Shown here: positions 56,807 through 64,000 of the stretch, piece after piece
Layout of the letters: the number at the start of each line of letters is the position of its first letter
Position numbering within the stretch: the stretch's first letter is position 1
From: Allantophomopsis cytisporea
Taxonomy: Eukaryota; Ascomycota; Leotiomycetes; Phacidiales; Phacidiaceae
Reading direction: 5' to 3'
DNA length: 64,000 nucleotides
Assembly (NCBI GenBank): GCA_024752435.1
Contig: CP103021.1
Coordinates: 1,612,001-1,676,000 of the forward strand
Position numbers and translations under genes: made by a program
Notes under the pieces: model-generated
What the model saw: the letters and a program-made list of their open reading frames with translations, nothing else
What the model was told of the DNA's origin: nothing
Database searches by the model: none

Positions 56807-57381
56807 TTCGGTTGCAGGCCTCAATCGGTCTTGAGGGTTGAGTTGTGTTTTCTGAAATATAGTAGCAACCAATTGATTTGAGTAATAAGGGGACGCTCTT
56901 GATATTGTATAAGTCGAGTCTTCTGAAGTTGGGGCTGAGTAAAGATGAAGGCGAGCTTTTGTGGGGTGTAATAATAATGATCGACAGCAAGGTACTGGCA
57001 TTTAAGTACCATGTTGGATAAGTCGATAGTGATAGCGTGTACTACGTAACCCGTCGTCTAAAGTTGGGGCCGAGCCGAGTAAAACGGGGGTCAAGATGGA
57101 GCCGAGGATTCGTGGTGTGTAACTGTAGACAGCAAGGTACTAACAGTAACGGCGTAGCAATAATGTCTCTAAAATATACTCGAAACATAAGAACACTCGA
57201 ATCGACCAATCACTAGTCAATCCTCCACGCCCTCCTTTCGTCTCTCCGTCGATATTTCTGTTCTACCCCTCCGCCTCGGCAATACTCTTCGGCATTTCAG
57301 GTGTTACGCAGTCATATGCCCATATGAACCATTTATAAAGGTATTCGGATTCCACAGGTGTGTTATTCACCAACGATAATC
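56807..57381. promoter_or_regulatory. Divergent intergenic region, 575 bases
   Basis: Lies between the start codons of the second hydrolase and the reductase, which could therefore be co-regulated. An in-frame upward extension of the hydrolase (to 57001) falls here. Confidence 0.4.
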
Positions 57382-58560
57382 ATGGCGTCTCCAACTGAGT
57401 CCAGAAAGGGCTTAAAGGTGGCTGTTATTGGCCCCAAAGGCCAATGCGGATCATGTGTTGTCGATGAATTATTAGAACGCGGGCACTCGGTTGTTGGCAT
57501 GTCTCGAGATCCTCCATTGTCATGGAAGGAAAATGAAGCGTACTCCGCCGAAAAGGTCGACATTCACATCCATGAGCAACTGACAAAAGCCTTCTCTGGA
57601 GACTACGATGCCATTGTCTCTGCCTATGCTCCGCCTCTGACAGACCTTAAGATGGTCTATTACCGAGGCGTTGAATGTCATCTCAAAATTAAGGCTGCCA
57701 TGCTTGAATCAACCCATAGTAAACCGTTCATCATAATTGGTAAGTTATTTCAAAAAAAAAAAAAAAAAAAAAAAAAACCCTCATCAATATAAGTTGTTAC
57801 TGAAATGTTCCATTAGGAGGAGCAGGATCTCTTTTCTCAGATAGTGGAGTTCAACTTTGTGATGAAAAAGGCTTCGCTTACGATCATTGGTACGTTTACA
57901 TTCCAAGTCAACTTCGAGTCAATCATTTGACATCGACGTCTAACAACAATAACCAAGGTATCAATGGCCTGATGCACATTTGAATTACATGAAGATACGA
58001 ATCGCTAATCATGGAATGCCTGCGTTTTCGCGCTTCATTGCAATGTTTACATGGGCTCGAAACAATATCGAGAAACCTGGTTGTGAGCCTGATTAAGCTA
58101 TACTCTGGCAGTTTAATCTTGTATAATGACATTCTTTTATCAGGGCTCTCATGGATCGTACGACCTTTCGCCAGACTATTTCTCCGTCAAGCTCGGTCCT
58201 TTTTGACCAATCCTGATACCTTGGGTCTGATCACCAGCTGTCGCGTTGCGTTTTCACTGTGGCAGGGAGTGACGGAGAAGCCTTGGAGTTTCCTCTCGCC
58301 ACCGTGGCTTTTACGTGATCAAGGTTCGTACATCAGTTGCAAAATTGCTCTTTTCTAGTAGCTGATTATGGATTACCATAGGTATTCGCACCGGTAAATA
58401 TGAAATTTTTTTGGACAATCTACCACCGGATAGAGATGGTGAGCAGCAGGGTATTTACAACGAAGATATGGCCGTTGCGATTGTCGACGAAGTGGAAAAT
58501 AACAAACTGAACCACAAGCACTGGACCTGCGCGGGGCCACTCAATCTTGGAAAATGGTAG
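57382..58560 (+). CDS. NAD(P)-binding Rossmann protein (YwnB/NmrA-like)
   Basis: Five exons, 57382..57739, 57817..57889, 57958..58079, 58144..58323 and 58382..58560, encode 303 residues. The Rossmann motif KVAVIGPKGQCGSCVVDELL is near residue 12. The YwnB-type segment KPFIIIGGAGSLF is restored across the first junction, and WYQWPDAHLNYMKIRI across the second. The C-terminus DEVENNKLNHKHWTCAGP is typical of small reductase-like proteins that bind NAD(P)H. Catalytic activity is unproved. Intron 1 carries a 26-base A run. Confidence 0.85.
57752..57777 (+). repeat. Poly-A run of 26 bases in intron 1
   Basis: Uninterrupted A tract in the first intron of the reductase gene. Homopolymer length may be inaccurate in the assembly. 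Confidence 0.9.
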
Positions 58561-58757
58561 TCTGAGTAGAAGGATTGCCCTAGGTGCTTACGGAGAAGCT
58601 GAGGTGAAAGAGGAAACGTAGCTCTAATAAGTTGCTAGGCATAAGTATAGCGAGGCAACCTAAGTAGCATGTGTACTCTGAATAGCCGTTGAAGTGAATT
58701 CTTAGCAATCTAGAATGTGCAAAAGGTGCGATCACAGCAGAAAGTGATATTTCTGTA

Positions 58758-59090
58758 TCAAAGTGAGGCAATGATGGAGTCAAGAAGCGATGGGTCATAT
58801 GCCATGTTCAACGCAAATGCGTAAATGTGAGCCGCTTGAGCAAGGTCGATATCGCTCTCCCATTCATTGACTTCCCAAGTAGGAACATTGCCAGCCTATA
58901 CAAGTCGTTCGGTGAGAGGATGCTAACGGAGAGGTAAGAGCGAAGAGAGTGAAGATTTATGAGAAATCCTACATAAAGAATTTGGATAGAAATCACTGGC
59001 CATGAAATGGGCAAACACAGCTTGTGCTTGCACTTGAGACGAGCTTAGCAAGGCGCCGAGAGCCACAACCAAAACACTGAAAACCCACAT
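58758..59090 (-). pseudogene. Truncated GH71 (alpha-1,3-glucanase/mutanase) relic
   Basis: From ATG 59090 the frame encodes a signal peptide (MWVFSVLVVALGALLSSSQV) and AQAVFAHFM. A second segment from about 58898 reads AGNVPTWEVNEWESDIDLAQ and AFALNMAYDP, the opening of the GH71 barrel. It then stops at 58758, and nothing similar to the remaining 350 or more residues follows. The junction of the two pieces would need a GC donor or is broken. Family enzymes cut alpha-1,3-glucan of fungal walls. This copy cannot be functional. Confidence 0.65.
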
Positions 59091-59231
59091 TGTTGATATC
59101 AAGAACCATACTGGAACGTTGAGAAAAAGACGACTCTCAAGCACCAAGTCCTTAGACGGTGTAGACACGTGAGTTCTCGGAAATAAAGGTGCCCTGAAGG
59201 ATATATACCTGAATCAAGTACATCTTAGCCT

Positions 59232-59713
59232 TTGTCTTTGTTGGGGCATCTTTGCCCTTTTCCCAGAGCAAGGCATTCTTTTGTATCACCTGGGCCAACG
59301 TACGGTGGTAAACTAGGTCGAATGATTCATGATGCCTATATCGCACCAGCTGATTGCGCAGATAACGGACCTGTTGCTACAACCTCCTATTGGGCCGATG
59401 GACCAGAGGCGGCGTGAGTCCTTTCCCAAACTAAATGAGAAATTGTGGTCTCTCAGCTTAGTACTGACTCGGTAGCAGTCACAGGTTCAACAGTTGGCTT
59501 GCTTCTGATGTCGAGTGGCTTACACAATCCGGAAGTACAGTGATCTATGACAACAGCGCGGCAATGTCATATTGGGGTGTACATGATGCCGATAGGCTTG
59601 TATGGGAAGGCATCGTGCTTGTTAATTCTGACAATGAGCTTGATAAGTTATCTAGCGGTGTGCTGGAGTCTTACATGTTCTATTGCTATGGTCAGGACTA
59701 TATGAATATTTAA
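59232..59713 (+). pseudogene. Probable fragment of an unrecognised fungal protein
   Basis: Two segments, up to 59413 and 59479..59713, join in frame across a GTGAGT...GCAG intron. The product reads FVSPGPTYGGKLGRMIHDAY, SYWADGPEAAHRFNSWLASD and VEWLTQSGSTVIYDNS and ends at 59713. Composition is coding-like and recalls secreted fungal hypotheticals. The N-terminus is missing or lies beyond a break near 59232. No signal peptide is visible. Start coordinate is approximate. Confidence 0.4.
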
Positions 59714-61296
59714 CTATAGTTGTTCTTAAACACTCCCTGTTTGATTATAAGGTAGCAAACTTACATAGCTCAAATTTGATAATGTTATACTAAAGCAAGA
59801 GAACGATATGACCGATCGATTGAACAAGTAAAAGAAAACTACAGTATTGGAGGGGCTAATCATTCACCCGGTTCACTTGGCTGAAATCCTCAGTCATATG
59901 CGATGCAACTTCTTCTAATATAAATTCTGACTCTCCTAATGAATACATCAGACTTTAATGCTGATTATTCCCCTTACCTCTCCATTGAATACACCATTGC
60001 TCAGATTATGGCACAGCATTATGATCTCGTACAGGTTCGAGATTTCTATGTCAAACACATAAATCTGCTTCATGAATCAAAGTGCGTGTTCTTCATGCGC
60101 CTGTTAAAATCCCACCACATCATTTGCATATCACTGCTCTTCGTATATAGTATCTAAAGCCCTATATACTTGATTTCTACGTAGTTTGCGATGAGATGAG
60201 TTTGCGTATTCTTAAGTGCAAATGCTAGAAGCTCTTCGGCACAAAGTATTAAGTTATCTTGAGGGTAATTTAGTGCGATATAAGAGACCTACAAGGACAG
60301 TAGGTTCTAAGCTAACAGACTTTCGAGAATCTTAAAGTGAATAAGCACTCTATATAAACAGCTTTATTCAATCGAATCTGTCTGCTTTTACCTTGATAAG
60401 TTTAGAAACGAGCATCTCTTGTATATCAAAACCTCTTGATTTCCTGGAAGCTGTGACTACTGCTACGTTAGAAAATTGTAACAACCATTCTTGAAAGTTT
60501 ATTTTGAGGACTCTACTGCACTGCTTTGTGAGTCTTCAATCTTATATTTAATATGCACGCGACTACTTCTCGCACTCATGATCACTGTAGCTTCGACAAG
60601 TGATTCTCGATATATCCTTCTCTGCTCGGCCAAGGCTCGAGTTTCTTAGTTCTTTTCTATCTCCGACTTAGCATTGTATGCACAGAAATATGTTAGTCCT
60701 CTTGCGTAAATCCTTATTCGCGAAAATCCTCTTGCACGTGGGTATCAGACATTCCTTACTTTCTGTTCTCCACACAACATAACAACTCAATGCTGAAATT
60801 TCTCGATATACATGTAACTCTTTCACCTCTGTTCTTCCATATTCTTACTCTTCACAACACCTTACCTTCACTTCCTATCTTTCTCTCAAGTATATGTTAA
60901 CCCTCTTTTCTTCACTCTCCCTTTGCTTTCTTCCATACAATGTGAGTCACTCTCACAACAAAGCTCGTCCACGCCATATTCTTTACCTTATAAAGCGCTG
61001 TATCTATCCCTCGTTCTTTGATCTTGAAGTCCCGCATCCACAATCAAGTACTTTTCTTGCTACATATATCTTAAGTACAAATGGGCATTCTTCTGTTTTC
61101 CACATCGCAATACTCTTCTTTCCTCATCATATCATTCATAACATTATCCTTCATAAAACTTCACTCTCACTTCCTGCTTCCCATTCCAGGTATGGCATAC
61201 CTTGTTTCCTCTGATTCATACGTCTTCTCACGATGTATTGATGACTATCTCACTTTGCTCTGCTAACGGATATAGTAAGACAACGCATCGTCCACC
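59714..61296. other. Intergenic region, 1.6 kb
   Basis: AT-rich, pyrimidine-rich toward 60900-61250, consistent with the leader of the downstream gene. The short frames there look like leader sequence. No gene is supported. Confidence 0.45.
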
Positions 61297-64000
61297 ATGT
61301 CCAGAGATCACTACAACGATTATCTGCGGAACATTCGAAGTGCCCAAAATCAAGACATGGAAGCCAACTATGGCATGGATCTACCAAATCCGAACACCAG
61401 ACCATTCGAAATGGAGTACAGTCCAACTCAATCACTGTCCAAACGCCGTTCAGAAAGTCTTCAGCGCGATATCGAGCCCTCTAAGCGGCAACGTCTCTAC
61501 CAACAACACCACTTAGATGAGTATCATGGCCAAAGCCACAGTGAAGAAACCGGTAATAGGATGTCATACGATAAGTATGTTTTGCCGGTTGCGAATGATT
61601 CCACAGGCTCGCGACACACAAGTCATCCCAGCTGGCAGTCGGAGATTGATAGGCACGATCTCGCACGTGTCTCAAGCCATGGCTATTTAGGTCCAATCTC
61701 ACATGAACGGCCATCACATGATGAGATTCGGCAGCCCTTATTGAGACCAAATGAACCAAAATTTTCGACTTCTCTGTTCGGTTCTCGGTCTGGTCCTAAA
61801 GCGTTCTCTCCGATTCATCCACCTCCTTCGCCTTCCCCAAACCTAGCACGATCTACTCAGAGCCATGAGTCACGCCATCCGATGCCTACGGGGTCAGAAA
61901 ACTACGCCTCTTCACAAAGATACCATGGCCCTATCTACAGTCGAGAAATTAGTTCGAGTGGAGGCACATTTGAAACACATCAGAGAGCTCGAATGCCAGT
62001 CCCTGGGTTTCGTGTGTCTCCGTCACTTGCAACTGTTAAGCTGGAGTCTTTGTATCGTCAGCCAGCAAGAATGCAACGTAAAAAGGGAATCTTGGGATTT
62101 GATGATGATGAAGATAACGAGGACAGTACTTCAGAATACCCAAGGCCGCACCGAGACAATCTTAAAAATCATTCCCAACGAGAAGATCTTGGATGTAGTA
62201 ATTCAAGCTCTTTCGAATCTCCGGGTGATAGAAGAGCATCACTGTTCTCACCAGATAGCGACAAAGGCTCTATCGAGAATCCGATTGATCTTATTGATGA
62301 CGACTTTCTTCCTTCGTTCTTGTCCTCGAGGCCTAAGCCACCTAAAAGTGCTCAAACAAAATCAAAGCGGTCTACACAGTCCAGAAAGCCCCGCACTAAG
62401 AAGCCCACGCAGACTGCAGCGTCAAGGGCTCTCAAGAAGGATTTGCAAACTACAAAGAATTTGCGACATCAGCAAAATATTCAGCTTCAGCCAGATTTAG
62501 CGGTCGAAAATGCGGACACTCCTGTGAACTACGAGCCCCAGATCGAGACTGATTTTTGGAGAAGTGCTGAGGAAGAAGCCTCTGGTACTGCCGCCATCAA
62601 AACTCCACTCGCCGTCGCGCAGTCTCCCGTCACCAAAGACATCATCGCCAAATCGTCCACCGCCGTCGACCAAGCTGATGTCGACAAATCGATTGCCGCT
62701 CTGGAAGCGGTTTTCGACAATCCTCTTCCATCAATGCCTACAGAGCCCCCGGCTCGCGAGATAGCGAAAATCTCGATGGATCTGTTACCACCTGGTCACT
62801 GTCCCTATACCGGAAAGACATCTAAGAAAACTCAGACGAGGCGGATCAGTGTCGATGAAGCGGGCAAGATCAATGCATCTAACGAGGCGAAGAAGCACGC
62901 AAAACCTTCTGCAAAGAATGGTCAGTCCGCTGATCAGAAGGCCCAGAAAGAGAAAGAAAAGGCCGAGAAAGCAGCTCAGAGGAAGATCACGACGCAGCTG
63001 AAGAGAGACCAACTCTTACGAGACAATATTAGAAGGACTTTCATCAGAAATGCCCCTGAAGGCGTCGAGTATCCAGAGGATGTCATCAATGACCATGTTG
63101 AGAAGACTTTCAAGAAGAAAAAAGAAGATGCCGAGAAGCGCAAGGCCAAGAAGGCGGGAGCAGAGAGTAGCAATGAAGCTCTCAGAAGCGACAAGGATGA
63201 TTCAAACGGTGCAGAACAGATTGATAATGTGGCGGATGCGGCAGCAGAAGAACGACAGGAGAGGCTTGATGAGGCCCGCAATAAGCTTGCTGGGCTTGCT
63301 ATGAAACATCCCGTTAGTCAGAACTCTGCTCGAGCAGTTAACACCCGTGCAGAAGATAGCGAATCTGAAGTGTCTGAGGAGGATCCTGATCCAGAGTCGG
63401 AGACAGATACAAAAGATCAGAGCTCAGATGAAGAGAGCCACTCCTGATGCTGAGATCGACATCGATAACGAATGGCCTTCTGAGGATAATGACGATGGCA
63501 TGGCCGCTGCTCTTGACGACGCACTCAAGGAAGACGTTAATCTGTTTGCCGAAGACATCACTGATCCTCCAGCAACCGCTGTTGACACCCAGGTTTTAGA
63601 TGCCAAACCTATAGAAGAGAGTAAGGATGATACTACTGTTCACGAAGATAAACCTATGGAAGCTGAACCGACAAAGGGTAACGATGATGCGGCAATTGTC
63701 ATTGAGAAAGAATTTTGGGTCTACACAGTCTATCGAACGTTCATTATAGGTGGCAAAGACCAACCCGAAAAAGTCATTAAGCAGTTCTCCAGCAAGAAGA
63801 AGGCCAACCAGCATGCGGAAGAGGAGCTTCAAGCACGTAAATGGGGCGAAAAGAAATTCATGAATTACGGTCGCCGATATAACAAAGATGGCTTGCTCTG
63901 CGGGGGCAGCTTTATTGATGATGATCAAAACGGCATGCGTGTTGTAGTGCGGAAAGAGTTGCATGCTATGGAGGGCGCTGATGATGAGATCCTACGAGAC
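61297..64000 (+). CDS. Large charged protein of unknown function, partial
   Basis: From ATG 61297 one frame runs 716 codons to a stop at 63447, through Ser/Arg/Pro-rich disordered sequence, KRDQLLRDNIRRTFIRNAPE and EDVINDHVEKTFKKKKEDAE. In the next frame the coding character continues without a gap, from ATG-AAG-AGA at about 63428 to the window edge (DAEIDIDNEWPSEDNDDG, EKEFWVYTVYRTFIIGGKDQ, VIKQFSSKKKANQHAEEELQ). This is a one-base frame step or a weakly supported short intron (63370-63427). The basic/acidic low-complexity composition and KKK clusters suggest a nuclear protein. No family is recognised. The gene continues beyond 64000. Confidence 0.65.

Noticed and set aside
61865..62500. 211-codon frame inside the right-end gene
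   Set aside because: It is a shifted frame of the 61297 gene, without independent signal.

Overview
The window is nuclear DNA of a filamentous ascomycete (Pezizomycotina). The evidence is many short introns of about 50-80 bases with fungal-type branch points, a Zn2Cys6 regulator, a DUF6590 protein, a fungal STAND-type N-terminal domain, CAP, GH71 and GMC secretory enzymes, and the fungal ERMES protein Mdm34. A Leotiomycetes-like origin is an impression from gene content and base composition, not something proved here. Splice junctions were worked out by hand so that the reading frame closes across every intron. They are predictions.

Layout. 1-383: 3' end of a kinesin-14 gene. 1036-3658: STAND-type N-terminal domain plus ankyrin protein. 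4660-12631: a metabolic block with a GMC oxidoreductase, a PRISE-type reductase, an anion:cation symporter-type MFS carrier and a DenD-like sugar-acid dehydrogenase. 13204-19410: a Nudix/DUF4743 enzyme, a nine-exon DUF6590 gene and an intronless coiled-coil protein. 21860-31236: a conserved housekeeping block (Syf2, Coq11, Yaf9, Ipk1, Mdm34). 32147-38668: a small acidic protein, a secreted CAP/PR-1-like protein and a GT8 glycosyltransferase.

40083-59713 is accessory in character: a decayed membrane-protein gene, a vanillyl-alcohol-oxidase-type flavoenzyme, two CocE/NonD hydrolase paralogues, a monocarboxylate-type MFS carrier, a Zn2Cys6 regulator, a NAD(P)-binding reductase, a GH71 relic and a probable gene fragment. 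Gene spacing is wide, relics are frequent, and the first CocE gene sits between inverted arrays of a GTCGGATGT motif. 61297-64000: start of a large, charged nuclear-type protein whose frame shifts once and which runs off the end.

Working together: Coq11 and Yaf9 are divergently transcribed from a 300-base promoter, and Syf2 and Coq11 converge. In the left block a carrier and a DenD-like dehydrogenase share a 619-base divergent promoter, which suggests uptake and oxidation of a small acid. In the right block an oxidase, two hydrolases, a carrier, a reductase and a local regulator could form a catabolic or tailoring cluster, but no backbone synthase is present. The most notable individual observations are a probable AT-AC intron in the regulator, a GC-AG intron in the Nudix gene, and the inverted motif arrays around the hydrolase.
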